A stretch of DNA of 64,000 bases from Paenibacillus sp. URB8-2 (GTDB taxonomy: Bacteria; Bacillota; Bacilli; Paenibacillales; Paenibacillaceae), in the NCBI RefSeq assembly GCF_013393385.1, contig NZ_AP023239.1, positions 4,092,001-4,156,000 on the forward strand, read 5' to 3'. Made by a program: the position numbers and the translations under genes. Below are positions 1 through 9,793 of the stretch, in pieces. How positions within the stretch are numbered: the first letter of the stretch is position 1; each line of letters opens with the position of its first letter. Below the pieces are notes generated by a model that saw only the letters and a program-made list of their open reading frames with translations, was not told the DNA's origin and made no database searches.

Positions 1-807
1 ATTTGCGAACTCTTCCGGGAACAGGACCGGCTGGAAACTCCCGAGGAGGGACTTCCTGTAGAGCGTCTGGACGGGGCCATCGAATTCAAGCATGTGTGGT
101 TTGCTTATAACGATGCCGACTGGGTGCTGAAGGACGTAAGCTTTGTTATCAAAAAAGGCCAGACCGCCGCCTTTATCGGCGAAACCGGCGCGGGCAAAAC
201 GACGATCATCAGCCTCATCAACGGCTTCTACCGTGTGCAGAAAGGTGAGATTCTGATCGACGGCATCAACGTCAACGATATCCGGCTGACCGACCTTCGG
301 CGGAACGTATCGGTGGTGCTTCAGGATGTGTTTCTGTTCTCGGGCAACATCCGCGACAATGTTACGCTTGGGGACGACATCGCAGACGAAGCCGTACGGG
401 ACGCTCTGCGGGCGTCATGCGCCGAGACGTTTATTCAAGATCTTCCGGCCGGCATGAACGAGCCCGTCACGGAACGAGGGGGCAGTCTGTCCTCTGGACA
501 GCGGCAGCTGATCTCCTTCGCCAGGGCGCTTGCGCATGATCCCGCGATCTTCGTGCTGGACGAAGCGACCGCCAATATCGACACGCATACGGAGAAGCTG
601 ATCCAGCAGGCGGTCGACAACCTTGCGCGCGGGCGCACCACCCTGATTATCGCCCACCGCCTGTCGACGATCGCCGGAGCCGATATCATCATCGCGATGA
701 AGAACGGCAGGATCGCCGAGTCGGGCGGCAGCGGCGAGCTGCTGAAGCAGGGCGGATATTACGCGAAGCTGCTGGAGGAAAGCCGCAGCCATGCCGCATC
801 CTGCTGA
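1..807 (+). CDS. ABC exporter, ATP-binding end (partial, 5' end outside window)
   Basis: The reading frame is open from base 1, so the gene begins outside the window and only its nucleotide-binding domain is visible. The motifs are in order: Walker A GETGAGKTT, Q-loop VVLQDVFLFSGNIRDN, signature LSSGQRQL, Walker B IFVLDEATANID and switch histidine IIAHRLSTI. The linker before the domain (RLDGAIEFKHVWFAY) is typical of exporters with a fused membrane domain (ABCB/MsbA type), so the missing part is probably six membrane segments. It would couple ATP hydrolysis to export of an unknown substrate and usually works as a dimer or heterodimer. An internal GTG at 94 is not a credible start because the conserved domain begins upstream of it. 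The substrate cannot be deduced from this part. Confidence 0.9.
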   Translation: MCELFREQDRLETPEEGLPVERLDGAIEFKHVWFAYNDADWVLKDVSFVIKKGQTAAFIGETGAGKTTIISLINGFYRVQKGEILIDGINVNDIRLTDLRRNVSVVLQDVFLFSGNIRDNVTLGDDIADEAVRDALRASCAETFIQDLPAGMNEPVTERGGSLSSGQRQLISFARALAHDPAIFVLDEATANIDTHTEKLIQQAVDNLARGRTTLIIAHRLSTIAGADIIIAMKNGRIAESGGSGELLKQGGYYAKLLEESRSHAASC

Positions 808-1127
808 AGGTTTATTTCAAGCGAGGAGGCGGGAATGCGTGTAATCGGGGAGGGAAAATCCCGGCGGGAGTAGGCGACATCAGCGGAAGGTCCAGCGTCT
901 CTTCGTTTGGATGACCGTACAGATTATTGACACCGGCTGAAACGACGGCGGCGGAGGCTTCAAGAATTGCAGCCATACCACGCCGTTCGAGGTTTTGCTG
1001 CCGAATCTCAAGTAGACTTCATCCGGAGCAGCAGGTACGCCACAAAAAAAACTGCCAAGAATAATCTCGACAGCCGAAAACCCTGCTACTTCTGGTACAA
1101 GGATGCCACGCATTCCACAAACATCTG
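808..1127. other. intergenic stretch with a possible gene remnant
   Basis: No intact gene. On the minus strand at 880-1113 an open frame contains the text DEVYLRFGS followed by NGVVWLQFLK, which faintly recalls the end of a carbohydrate-binding beta-sandwich module. There is no convincing start or ribosome-binding site, so it is best regarded as a possible decayed end of a secreted glycan-active protein. This resemblance is weak. Confidence 0.3.
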
Positions 1128-1161
1128 AAGAGGAGCCCGGTATAATCCGTCAGCTCCTCTT
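1128..1161 (-). terminator. hairpin after the polysaccharide operon
   Basis: AAGAGGAGC at 1128-1136 pairs perfectly with GCTCCTCTT at 1153-1161, nine base pairs ten bases beyond the stop of the last operon gene. There is no good T-run on the minus side, so termination may be weak or the hairpin may stabilise the 3' end. Confidence 0.4.
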
Positions 1162-1171
1162 AAGGGCAAGC

Positions 1172-2728
1172 TTATCTGCGGGGCATGGTGATGCCCGAGT
1201 TGGTTTTATATTTTTCCGTAGCTTCCTTGATGACATCCTTACCGCCCTTGGAAAGCCACTCTTCTACAGCCTTCGGCCAGTCGCTGATGGGCTCCTTGCC
1301 ATACACCATCTTCACCATGTGCGTCAACAGCACCGGAGGGGCCGTATCTGAGTTGGGAGCGATGTCCGGATTCTTCACCAGGGCGTCAAGACGCGGGTCG
1401 AACTGAATCCCGTCGCGGCCCTCCTTAGCCAGAATCGTTTCGTATACTTTGATCAGTTCCTTGCCTTCTTCCGTCATATTAAGGACCCCCTTGTTGTAAG
1501 TGGTGTCCTGCACCAGCCACAGGAAGGACTGACGGTAGCGCTCCTCATCTACGGCAGCGGAATCCGTGGGGGGGGTGTATACGATTTTGCCGTTCTCTTC
1601 CTTATAGGTTTCGCCCTTGTTCCCGAAGGTAAAGAAGGTTTCCGCCTCATCGCTCAGCATCCAGTCAAAGAATTTCACGATATCCGCAGCATTCTTCGTA
1701 CCTTCCTTGATAAAGTAGGTGCGCGTAACGGAGCCGTACAAGTAGGAGCCGCCTTTTCCGTCAGGGCCAACCGGCGACGGAATAATCTCCAGCTCGGCGG
1801 GTGGCGTTGCAGCCTTCAATTGCTGCTCCCACTGCAGAAGCTCATTGGCATTCATCGTCCACATACCCGCTTTGCCCGCGAGAATCGCATTCTTGTAGTT
1901 GGTCGGGTTGATGGTGGCGAATTCCTTGTTGATCAAGCCTTCGTCATACATGGTCTTGTAGGTCTGCAACGCTTTCATCATATTTTCGTTGTCCATAAAC
2001 TTCGGCTGAACCTGGCCGTTTACTTCCTCGAACATGGACAGGTACGGAAAAACATCATAAGCGCCAAAGAAAGCGTCGGAATACTTGAAATCCTGCCGGC
2101 CCATGTACGGGTTCTCAACGCCCAGCTTTTTGAAGGCCCGGAGCACATTCAAGTACTCATCGACCGTTTTGGGAACCGGCAATCCAGTTTGATCCAGCAG
2201 GTCCTTGCGAATCCAAGTCGCGCGACGGGACGGATTGGACAGAAACTCCGGTATCGCGTAGATTTTCCCTTGATAGGTGACATTTTCCCAGTCTTCCTGC
2301 GGAATTTTCTTCAACAGATTCTGACCGTATTTCTGCAGCAGGTCATCCAGGGGCATGAACACTCCCGCCACAACGGAACCGGCCATTTCCTTGCCGTTTA
2401 CGCCGCCTGAACCTTGAACCACGTCAGGAATATCGTTAGTGGCGAACATCTGGACCATTTTCTGCTCGAACTCCTTATGAGGAACCAGCACAATGTCCAG
2501 ATCGGTGTTCGTCATCTCCTCCAGCTTTTTCACCCATTTATCCTTATTCAGATTGGGCGATTTCTCAACATAGTTAAAAGCCAGCGTCCGCAGCGAGATG
2601 GAGAATTTAGTTTTCTGCGGCGCATTTGTCACTTCTCCGGCAGTCACTTCTTTGTCCTTGCCTGAGCAACCAGCAACGGCTGTAGCGGCCATTAATGCAA
2701 CCAGAAAGACGCCAATCCATTTTTTCAT
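1172..2728 (-). CDS. lipoprotein sugar-binding protein, Lpl/Ytc type (copy 1)
   Basis: This is the extracellular solute-binding protein of a carbohydrate ABC importer, 518 residues. A lipoprotein signal is clear: positively charged MKKW, a hydrophobic stretch, then lipobox AVAGC with Cys21. The roughly 500-residue length and the text NPSRRATWIRKDLLDQTGLP are typical of the large binding proteins (LplA/YtcQ type) that Paenibacillus uses for oligosaccharides. It starts after AAGGAGAAGG. It is the last gene of the minus-strand operon that also holds two matching permeases (10887-12749) and two heparinase-type lyases, so it most likely captures oligosaccharides released from an acidic polysaccharide. 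No ATPase is encoded nearby; in Bacillus such importers share the MsmX ATPase. A close paralogue lies at 17021-18577. Confidence 0.88.
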   Translation of the reverse strand: MKKWIGVFLVALMAATAVAGCSGKDKEVTAGEVTNAPQKTKFSISLRTLAFNYVEKSPNLNKDKWVKKLEEMTNTDLDIVLVPHKEFEQKMVQMFATNDIPDVVQGSGGVNGKEMAGSVVAGVFMPLDDLLQKYGQNLLKKIPQEDWENVTYQGKIYAIPEFLSNPSRRATWIRKDLLDQTGLPVPKTVDEYLNVLRAFKKLGVENPYMGRQDFKYSDAFFGAYDVFPYLSMFEEVNGQVQPKFMDNENMMKALQTYKTMYDEGLINKEFATINPTNYKNAILAGKAGMWTMNANELLQWEQQLKAATPPAELEIIPSPVGPDGKGGSYLYGSVTRTYFIKEGTKNAADIVKFFDWMLSDEAETFFTFGNKGETYKEENGKIVYTPPTDSAAVDEERYRQSFLWLVQDTTYNKGVLNMTEEGKELIKVYETILAKEGRDGIQFDPRLDALVKNPDIAPNSDTAPPVLLTHMVKMVYGKEPISDWPKAVEEWLSKGGKDVIKEATEKYKTNSGITMPRR

Positions 2729-2767
2729 TATAACCTTCTCCTTGTAAAATGGGGTGCCATTCGCAAA

Positions 2768-2781
2768 TGAAAACGTTTTTA
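2768..2781 (-). promoter_or_regulatory. cre-like / LacI-like operator before the binding-protein gene
   Basis: TGAAAACGTTTTTA in the 57-base gap between the first lyase gene and the binding-protein gene matches the CcpA cre pattern except at one of the last two positions. It could allow separate carbon-catabolite control of the abundant binding protein. A single short match; CcpA binding is inferred. Confidence 0.35.
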
Positions 2782-2785
2782 AAGA

Positions 2786-5080
2786 CTAGTACGCTTTGGG
2801 AATCTCAACCCGGCGGGTAACCCCCTGATTCGTAAAGTAAACATGAACCCCATGGTCCTGATCGTCCATAAAGTACGATACGTAATCCCGGCTTCCTGAT
2901 TTTTGGGGAATAAGGAGAGTCACGATACGATGGCTTATGGCCTCTTGGGTTGATGCGGTCAGGTGCCAGTGCTCGGGCAGCCCTTCCCAATCCTTCGGAT
3001 CTACATCGGTAAATTGATTGTTTTGGCTAAGCGCCATCTCTCCGGAAGAGCTGTAGACAAACCGGCCCTCCATTTGAGCTTTTTTGCCATTTACTTTGAA
3101 GGTTTGGCCCTTCAACGTCAAGGGATAGAGCGTATGGAACAGCCAATCCAGTTTTCCGGGACGTTCCAGATCCAAACTATCCGCGATGACAAAATAAGCG
3201 CTATCAAAGAAGTATATTTCCCGCACATACCGCTTGATATAGGGCACATTCTCCCGGTAGGCTTCCGTTGCATCCATCTGCGTGTAGCTGATCCCGGGCG
3301 TGCTATGCGCCTTCAGCACCTTGCCGGAGGCTGCCATGTTCTTCGACTTGTCCGTTCCGGCATATTGGCCCCTCCCGTCAATAAGAATCACGTTCTTGGA
3401 GCGGGTTTGCCTGCGCCACTGCATATGCATCGTGCTGTTGAATGCGACGTAATAGCCACTCTCGATAGCCAGAGGCTCGCCGAACGCATGCAGCAGGAAG
3501 GCGTTCTGATCCCCGTGGCTATGGCTCACGGAGCCGTAACGGCTGCTCTTGGCGAGCATCATGATATGCTCCTGAGGTTCTTCCATCCTATGATGCATGG
3601 CGACCCAGCCAACATCCTGAAACCACTTCAGAGGCTCCGCAGCGAGCGGTGGCTCTGAAGGAACCTGCGGATAATCCTTGCGGTAAACCATCTCATCGAA
3701 CCGAAAATCCCACCAGCCGTAATTATAGAAGATCATCTGGGTATCGGGATTCAGCTCTTTGGTCCGCTCATAATACCACTGGTATTGTCCGTTTCCCTCT
3801 AAACCGGCGAATTGGCGGATATTGAAGCCCGTCTTGAGACTGACCGGATCCCCCAGCGTCGATTGATCCCCGAAGCTGGCCCTCAAAGTGTCGGGGCTGA
3901 AGCAATAGAGCGGAAAGTCGCCGGTTTTGCGTAAGAAGGGACGCTCATAGAAGTTGATTCCCATGTATTTGCGAACCAGATTGAACGCCTCTGTAACGAA
4001 AGCCATCTGAGTGGTCCAATACATAGGACCTTCAGCCCAACCGCCATCCTTGCCGCCCCATGGGGTATACATTGCGGAGAAATACTCCAGCGTATAATCA
4101 AACCATTCCTGAACTTTCTCCTCCTCGCCCAACATGGAAATGCAGCAGGGAACGAGCACGGAGGACAAAGAGCGGACCGCATGGCTGTCATAAGGCACTT
4201 GATGAATTCGGGAGCGTTCGATGACGTGGAAGGCTACCTGTCCGGTTCTCCGCAGCAGAGCCTGCCGTACCTTAAGACGCTCCTCTTCCGTCAGAGAGCC
4301 GTGAAGCCAATCATAGCCCCATGCCAACGTTCCGGCTATGCGAAAAGCGCATTCGTCATTGTAATCCCGGCTGGTGGTCCCCTCCGTGTTCCAGCTTGCA
4401 GCATGAAGCAGCCACTCTCTTGCTTTGGCAATGAGCGCCTCGTCCTCCAGCACAACCCCCGCTATGGCAAGATGCCGAACGGCGTAGAAAACTTCCTGGC
4501 AGTCCATATACATCTGCCGCCATAGCTTGGCTACGCGCTTATTATCCGGATACGGCGCAGGCTCGGGAATAAGAGCACGCTCTGTCCAGGGCAGTACGGA
4601 ATGCTTCAGGAAGTCATCCCAGCCAGTTGAGGCAGGGTCTTGGCGGACGGCTTCCCGGAAGGAATGAAGCTGTTCCGCCTGGAGCCAAAGCCGCGGATGG
4701 CTGGCGGAAACGGCGGAATACCGTTCCGCTCGGGATGGAAGAGGCGTTAACGGCAGCTTATCCGCAACCACGAAAGCTCTTACTTTGCTCCACTCGGAAC
4801 GGGAATCGTTCTCCCCGATAAGAGTGTAGCGCCAATGATAGGTGCCGGGTTCCAGCGGCTTATCCGGAGTAAACAGATTATAGGGAATTCGACTGTAGGT
4901 CAGCGTGCATTCAGGCTTAAATTCGGTGGTTAAGGATATCTGCAGCTCATACATTCCCTCTTCCAGACAAGCAGGCATCCATGTAAAACGCGGCGGGTTC
5001 TCTCCAACATCCGTATGTTCATCAGGCCCATAAGACACGTCGAGAACGCCGCTGGCGGGTTGAAATAAAGGTTCGGACAT
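2786..5080 (-). CDS. heparinase II/III-family lyase with N-terminal DUF4962-like region
   Basis: A 764-residue protein without a signal peptide, so it probably acts in the cytoplasm on imported oligosaccharides. The N-terminal 110 residues read as a beta-sandwich (ENPPRFTWMP, then YHWRYTLIGENDSRSEWS), the middle as an alpha/alpha barrel (GWAEGPMYWTTQM), and the C-terminal half as the heparinase II/III beta-sandwich with SVSHSHGDQNAFLLHAFGEP and a conserved QTRSKNVILIDGRGQ. This arrangement is known from lyases that cleave uronic-acid polysaccharides by beta-elimination, leaving an unsaturated sugar. The start ATG follows GGAGGAGTAAAG and lies two bases after the stop of the previous gene, so the two lyases are translationally linked. 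The exact substrate (heparin-like, alginate-like or another uronate polymer) is not visible from sequence. Confidence 0.8.
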   Translation of the reverse strand: MSEPLFQPASGVLDVSYGPDEHTDVGENPPRFTWMPACLEEGMYELQISLTTEFKPECTLTYSRIPYNLFTPDKPLEPGTYHWRYTLIGENDSRSEWSKVRAFVVADKLPLTPLPSRAERYSAVSASHPRLWLQAEQLHSFREAVRQDPASTGWDDFLKHSVLPWTERALIPEPAPYPDNKRVAKLWRQMYMDCQEVFYAVRHLAIAGVVLEDEALIAKAREWLLHAASWNTEGTTSRDYNDECAFRIAGTLAWGYDWLHGSLTEEERLKVRQALLRRTGQVAFHVIERSRIHQVPYDSHAVRSLSSVLVPCCISMLGEEEKVQEWFDYTLEYFSAMYTPWGGKDGGWAEGPMYWTTQMAFVTEAFNLVRKYMGINFYERPFLRKTGDFPLYCFSPDTLRASFGDQSTLGDPVSLKTGFNIRQFAGLEGNGQYQWYYERTKELNPDTQMIFYNYGWWDFRFDEMVYRKDYPQVPSEPPLAAEPLKWFQDVGWVAMHHRMEEPQEHIMMLAKSSRYGSVSHSHGDQNAFLLHAFGEPLAIESGYYVAFNSTMHMQWRRQTRSKNVILIDGRGQYAGTDKSKNMAASGKVLKAHSTPGISYTQMDATEAYRENVPYIKRYVREIYFFDSAYFVIADSLDLERPGKLDWLFHTLYPLTLKGQTFKVNGKKAQMEGRFVYSSSGEMALSQNNQFTDVDPKDWEGLPEHWHLTASTQEAISHRIVTLLIPQKSGSRDYVSYFMDDQDHGVHVYFTNQGVTRRVEIPKAY

Positions 5081-5082
5081 CT

Positions 5083-7167
5083 TTACTCCTCCGTATTCCG
5101 GTACTCTTCCTGAATTAGTCCCGCTTCGGGGTTCAGGCCATAGACAACTCGTTGCCCAGTTGCTTCTACCTGGATTCGGGCCGGTTCGCCCGCTTGACTC
5201 ACAAGCTTCAGTACGGCCGGTTCATGACCGTCCCGATAAACCGTAATGAAATCAACCGAGGGGCCTCTGTGCCGAAGCATGATGCCTCGAATGCGCCTGC
5301 TCGGGTCTTCGGTAATACCCGGTGTGCGGATTTCATGCAGAATGGAGCCGGGCGGCAGCAGAGCGCTTACGGACACTTCATATTCCGGGTCGTGGCTCCC
5401 TCCACCATGACGGGTGCTCCACCCTGCTCTTAACGCACAGTCTGTCTCATTCTGTAGGACGGACAGCACCTCTACTGAGCCGTAGCCCGCTTCTTGTCCA
5501 AGGACTGCCGGAGAGTCCGTCCGGACGCGGCGAGGCTCAACCGGGAACAGCAAATGTCCCGTCGGATGATACCACCAGTCTACTTCCTGATCCTGCTCCC
5601 GGCCCGTTACCTGCTCAACATGAAACCAGTCCAGCAGCCAACCGTCGGTCAATAAAAGATGCCGGTCGAGAACAGCCTCTTCATATGCGCCGTCCGAGCG
5701 AATCCATAAGTACGTATCTTCGTTTTCCTGCCGGAATTGCCTGCAGCTGCCGGTATGGGGAGCCTGGGAGCGTCCTCCGATGCTGACCGTGTTATGGCTC
5801 GCGGTTTCGGCATACCATTCCTTTCGCAAAATGGAGCCGTAAGGAACCATTCCGAGCTCGGGAGCAACCTCTCCCAACCGATGCATAATCGTGATTTGCA
5901 GCTTGTCATAATGCCCGTGAGAGCCGCCATGCTCGCCGAAGTCTGCCAGAACGGACAGTGGGTTGCCCGAGTGGCGGAGGACGGCGAAGCCGGAATCCGG
6001 CAGCAGGACAGAGGCCCTCGTCAAGGAGGCGGAGTGAAGATCCATACCTTCTCCTTGTCCGTATAGCACCGCCTCCAGACCGGTCCGCCCTTCCTGCCCG
6101 TATAAATACCGATAAGCCTTCGCCAGTACAGGCTGGAAGGTGGGGTCTTTGTAAACCGCACACCCTATTTCGAATATTTCAGCGACTTCCCGCGAGAAAG
6201 GAACGCGTGCATAAGGACCATCATGCAGGGCTGGAAGCTCCCCGTTGTCGCCACTAAGCTCCACTAACAACTGAAACATGCCACAGATGGATTGTCCCTG
6301 ATCTCCCCTGGCGTCATAGAGATCGACACCGAAGCGTTCGGCCATCTCGGCCGCTATGAGATAAGCCCGCAGCACAAAAATATGGTAGTACGTGCTGCCT
6401 TCAAATTCAAAGCCGTCCGGCTTGACACCAATAGACAGATGATGATAGAACCCGCCTTCCCCCTCCAGCAGGGAACCGAGCTTTTCCCCGGTACCCTTGG
6501 CGGCGTATACGCAAGCCAGGCTGGCGTTTAGCCATGCGGTATAATTGTTCTCTGCATTCTTCTTCTCGTGAATGAGAATGCGGCGGTACTGCTCCATGCT
6601 CTCCTCCAGCATCGTGAAGAACGCCTGCAGCTTCTTCTCTTCCTCCGCCGTGAACGTCACTCCATGGTCCACAAGAAGCAAGTAGGCCCGAATAAGCGTG
6701 GTGGACCAGATAGCCTCCGTCAGCGCCTGATGAAAGGCGCGGCCCCTAAGCATCCATGGTTGAGCATCGGGATGAACCGGATACAGCGGGAACTGCTCCG
6801 CATATCCGGCAAGAATCGTCCGGGCCAGGCCGCTATAGAAGTCTTCCCCGTCTGCGGCGTATACCACAGCAGCCTGCAGTGCATACCGCGCCATCGCCTG
6901 ATGCCGGTATACCAGCCATGCTCCCCGGTAGGGTTCACCTTCCAGCTTGCAGCCCTTCGGACAAGAAAAGACAACCGCATCCCGCTCTGCAGCATCGAAG
7001 ATCAGCTCGGTATGATGCCGGGGACACACATATTGATGCCACCAGCCGCCCGGCTCTGCCGGAAGAAGAATCTCTTCACTCCGGAAAAAGTCCAGCTCTG
7101 TCTTCAATTTATCCACCGCATGGCGGGCCCAGGAAAAAGTGCCCGCTTTCTCCTTTATGGTCATCAT
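5083..7167 (-). CDS. heparinase II/III-family (oligo-uronate) lyase
   Basis: A 694-residue cytoplasmic protein. A cysteine pair in CPRHHTELIF and CPKGCKL (about residues 48-76) suggests a small zinc-like knuckle near the N-terminus. An alpha-barrel follows (NNYTAWLNASL, FEFEGSTYYHIFVLRAY). The beta-sandwich has the diagnostic FGEHGGSHGHYDKLQI, with the catalytic or metal histidines, and ASHNTVSIGGRSQ. These two motifs mark the oligo-alginate/heparinase II-III superfamily. It differs strongly from the neighbouring lyase, so the pair probably attacks different linkages or acts in sequence. Its start overlaps the end of the SDR gene by four bases (ATGA). The expected product is an unsaturated uronate that opens to a DEH-type keto-acid, which fits the adjacent dehydrogenase. 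Confidence 0.82.
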   Translation of the reverse strand: MMTIKEKAGTFSWARHAVDKLKTELDFFRSEEILLPAEPGGWWHQYVCPRHHTELIFDAAERDAVVFSCPKGCKLEGEPYRGAWLVYRHQAMARYALQAAVVYAADGEDFYSGLARTILAGYAEQFPLYPVHPDAQPWMLRGRAFHQALTEAIWSTTLIRAYLLLVDHGVTFTAEEEKKLQAFFTMLEESMEQYRRILIHEKKNAENNYTAWLNASLACVYAAKGTGEKLGSLLEGEGGFYHHLSIGVKPDGFEFEGSTYYHIFVLRAYLIAAEMAERFGVDLYDARGDQGQSICGMFQLLVELSGDNGELPALHDGPYARVPFSREVAEIFEIGCAVYKDPTFQPVLAKAYRYLYGQEGRTGLEAVLYGQGEGMDLHSASLTRASVLLPDSGFAVLRHSGNPLSVLADFGEHGGSHGHYDKLQITIMHRLGEVAPELGMVPYGSILRKEWYAETASHNTVSIGGRSQAPHTGSCRQFRQENEDTYLWIRSDGAYEEAVLDRHLLLTDGWLLDWFHVEQVTGREQDQEVDWWYHPTGHLLFPVEPRRVRTDSPAVLGQEAGYGSVEVLSVLQNETDCALRAGWSTRHGGGSHDPEYEVSVSALLPPGSILHEIRTPGITEDPSRRIRGIMLRHRGPSVDFITVYRDGHEPAVLKLVSQAGEPARIQVEATGQRVVYGLNPEAGLIQEEYRNTEE

Positions 7168-7925
7168 CGCATGGACATGCCTCCGTTAATTTCAATGATT
7201 TCGCCTGTCAGATAATCCGACAGCTCCGAAGCGAGGAACAGTGTCACGTTGCTCACATCCTGCGGAACGCCTTCCCGGCCTAGCGGAATCTTATCAATCG
7301 TCGCCTGCCTTACCGCATCCGGGGTAAAGGTGGCATGGAAAGCGGTCTGACCGATGAACCCGGGGGAGATAGCGTTTACATTGATTCCGTGAGAGCCCAG
7401 TTCCTTGGCAAGTCCCTTGGTATAAGACCATACCGCCGCTTTGCTCGCCGCATAGACGGAAGCGCCAGGTCCGCCGCCGTCATGGGCCGCGAGGGAAGAC
7501 ACATTGATGATTTTACCTCTTTTCTTGGCAATCATTCCCGGTGCTACGGCTTTGCAGGCAAACACGCAAGATTTAAAATTGACGTCCATCACCTTGTTGT
7601 AATGTTCTTCGTCCATTTCGGTATTGGGAACCCTATTGACCATACCGCCCGCATTGTTGACGAGGATATCGATGGTTCCGCCGAAATGCTCCTCAATTTC
7701 CTTCACCATGTTGTCCAGTTGGGCAGGGTTTGTTGCATCTGCCTGAAAAGCATAAGCTTCTCCTCCGGCCTGACGGACCGCTTCCACCGTCTCCTCCGAA
7801 GATCCGAACAAATAGTTTACGGCCACTTTGGCGCCGGAAGCAGCCAGCGTCTCCAGGATTTGTCGGCCTATCCCCGCATTGGACCCTGTAACAAGCGCAA
7901 TTTTACCAGTCAAATCAATTATCAT
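7164..7925 (-). CDS. SDR-family dehydrogenase/reductase
   Basis: A classical short-chain dehydrogenase of 253 residues. The cofactor motif is TGSNAGIGR (residues 12-20), followed by NNAGG, the catalytic Ser in VSSLAAH, YAASKAA with the active-site Tyr and Lys, and the C-terminal GEIIEINGGMSMR. The family covers FabG, KduD and reductases of DEH, the keto-sugar formed after uronate-lyase cleavage. Lying between two-component genes and two lyase genes with four-base overlaps on both sides, it is most likely the step after the lyases. NAD versus NADP preference is unclear: no conserved acidic residue is evident at the end of the second strand (VNYLFGSSEE), which leaves NADPH possible. Confidence 0.8.
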   Translation of the reverse strand: MIIDLTGKIALVTGSNAGIGRQILETLAASGAKVAVNYLFGSSEETVEAVRQAGGEAYAFQADATNPAQLDNMVKEIEEHFGGTIDILVNNAGGMVNRVPNTEMDEEHYNKVMDVNFKSCVFACKAVAPGMIAKKRGKIINVSSLAAHDGGGPGASVYAASKAAVWSYTKGLAKELGSHGINVNAISPGFIGQTAFHATFTPDAVRQATIDKIPLGREGVPQDVSNVTLFLASELSDYLTGEIIEINGGMSMR

Positions 7926-9793
7926 TGCATATTCCTCCCAATAATCGTTTTATTTTTAAAACATCCTTTTCCCCGCTCCACAGGCATGGACAAGATCATC
8001 CGTGTTCCCTCATTCTCCTTGCTTTCGACGCTTAACCCGTATTGTTCTCCGAACACCATCTGGATTCTCCGGTGCACGTTCATGATCCCAATCCCCCCTC
8101 TATGATAGCGGGAATCGCCTTCCGTATCCGCCAGTTGATTCAGGTTCAGCTTTTCGCGAAGCTCGTTGAGCCGTTCCCGGGACATCCCTGAGCCGTTATC
8201 CTCTACGAGAACATGAAGCCGGTCTCCCTCTATCCTGGCGTCAATTCGAATATAGTGCCGGTCCTCAATCCCATTGAAAAATGCATGCTGAAAAATATTT
8301 TCGATCAAGGGCTGAAGCGTCAGCCTGACCGTCTTGGCGAGAAGCAGCGCTGGCGGAATCACAACATCGATTTCGAACTCCCGGCCGATCCGGTGCTTGA
8401 GAATCGTCATGTAGCTCAATACATGACGAAGCTCATTGGCTATCGTAATCTCCTCCAGGTTGGTTTGGATGGAGTAGCGAAGCATGAACGCCATGGCTTC
8501 CACCATTTCCGCTATTTCATCCGAATCCTGAACGACCGCGTAGCAATTAATAGTCTCTAACGTGTTATACAGAAAGTGCGGATTAATCTGCAGCTGAAGC
8601 GCCTGGAATTCCGCCTGCTGACGCTCCAGCCTGGTCTCCTGCAGCTCCAGAGCCGCCTTCTGGGTCGTAAGCTCCGCTTCATATACCCGCTCGATCATTT
8701 CGGACAATCGGGTCACCATAAGATTGTAGCTGCGCATCAAGCCCCCCAGCTCATCCTGACGGCCGTCCGTCTCAAGCCTTCGCCAATTTCCTTTTTCCGT
8801 CTCCCTCATGCCTTCCTTGAGAATCAGGATGGGCTTCGTGATAGATCGTCCGAACCGGGAGGCAAGCCACAGTGTACCGGCAAGCGTGAGAATTCCCACA
8901 ACCAGCGTGGTCGTACGTATGGTGGAGATGGGCTTGCGCAGCTCGCCAACCGGCATGGATACCACAAGCTGCCATTTGGAATAATCGGATTTTCGCGACA
9001 CGAACATATACTCTTTCCCGTCTACCTTCTCCACGACGGAATCGTTCGGGTGCTGAAATACGTTACGGATGAGATCAGCAGATAACCCTGGAAGGTTCTC
9101 ATTCCCTTCCGGCCGGTATAGGAGTTTGCCGAATTCATCCATGATAAAGAAGGATCCGCCCTGTCCCAGATCAAGAGGTTCCCAAATGCGGGCCAGATCC
9201 TCTGCCTTGAACTCGATGGCCACAATGCCGTTGGGACGATAGGATGAGACCCCTCTGATTCGGCGGACCATCGTAATAATGTGCTGATCCCCTTCATTCA
9301 TCACGTTCGTGTTGAGAATGGCGATGCGGCCGCTATCCGGCGTATGCTTGCTTAAGAAACGGTAGCGTTCCAGGGGATGAAACTGCAGGCTGTGCGCCTG
9401 ATTCGAGTTATCGTCGCTGATGGACTTGCCGTGTTCGCCAATGACATACATCAGGTTAATCTGGGGATAAAGAATGAACAGTGAGCGAAACAAATACTTC
9501 TGTATGTCATTCGTGTATTGATAGTAAGAGTAGCTGTCCTCCGGGTCCATATCAAGGAACTGTTTGACTTGATTGTAGGACAGGATGGAATCGCTGGCCT
9601 TTTCATAATTTTGCAAATACAGGTCCGTTTGATAGGACGCGCTCCTGATGACTTGGGCAATGGACTTCTCCGAAGATTTATCAAGCGCTTCCGAAGCCTG
9701 AAAATAAGAGATGAATCCTACCATGGACAAGGATAGAACGATGACGGTCAGAAAGGAGGCAAACAGCTTGCCCGACAGACTCTTTCTCATCAT
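7922..9793 (-). CDS. YesM-like sensor histidine kinase
   Basis: A 623-residue membrane sensor. It has an N-terminal membrane segment (about residues 9-29), an extracellular Cache-like region of about 250 residues, a second membrane segment near residue 300, then a HAMP segment (GRSITKPILILKEGM). A coiled stretch leads into the His_kinase domain, whose phospho-acceptor lies in LQINPHFLYNTLE, and the ATPase has LQPLIENIFQHAF, VEDNGSGM and GGIGIMNVHRR. This is the YesM/LytS class that in Bacillus and Paenibacillus senses extracellular glycans. It overlaps its response regulator by four bases and the SDR gene by four bases. It presumably detects the polysaccharide or its fragments, perhaps through the co-encoded binding protein, and turns on this operon. 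Confidence 0.88.
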   Translation of the reverse strand: MMRKSLSGKLFASFLTVIVLSLSMVGFISYFQASEALDKSSEKSIAQVIRSASYQTDLYLQNYEKASDSILSYNQVKQFLDMDPEDSYSYYQYTNDIQKYLFRSLFILYPQINLMYVIGEHGKSISDDNSNQAHSLQFHPLERYRFLSKHTPDSGRIAILNTNVMNEGDQHIITMVRRIRGVSSYRPNGIVAIEFKAEDLARIWEPLDLGQGGSFFIMDEFGKLLYRPEGNENLPGLSADLIRNVFQHPNDSVVEKVDGKEYMFVSRKSDYSKWQLVVSMPVGELRKPISTIRTTTLVVGILTLAGTLWLASRFGRSITKPILILKEGMRETEKGNWRRLETDGRQDELGGLMRSYNLMVTRLSEMIERVYEAELTTQKAALELQETRLERQQAEFQALQLQINPHFLYNTLETINCYAVVQDSDEIAEMVEAMAFMLRYSIQTNLEEITIANELRHVLSYMTILKHRIGREFEIDVVIPPALLLAKTVRLTLQPLIENIFQHAFFNGIEDRHYIRIDARIEGDRLHVLVEDNGSGMSRERLNELREKLNLNQLADTEGDSRYHRGGIGIMNVHRRIQMVFGEQYGLSVESKENEGTRMILSMPVERGKGCFKNKTIIGRNMQ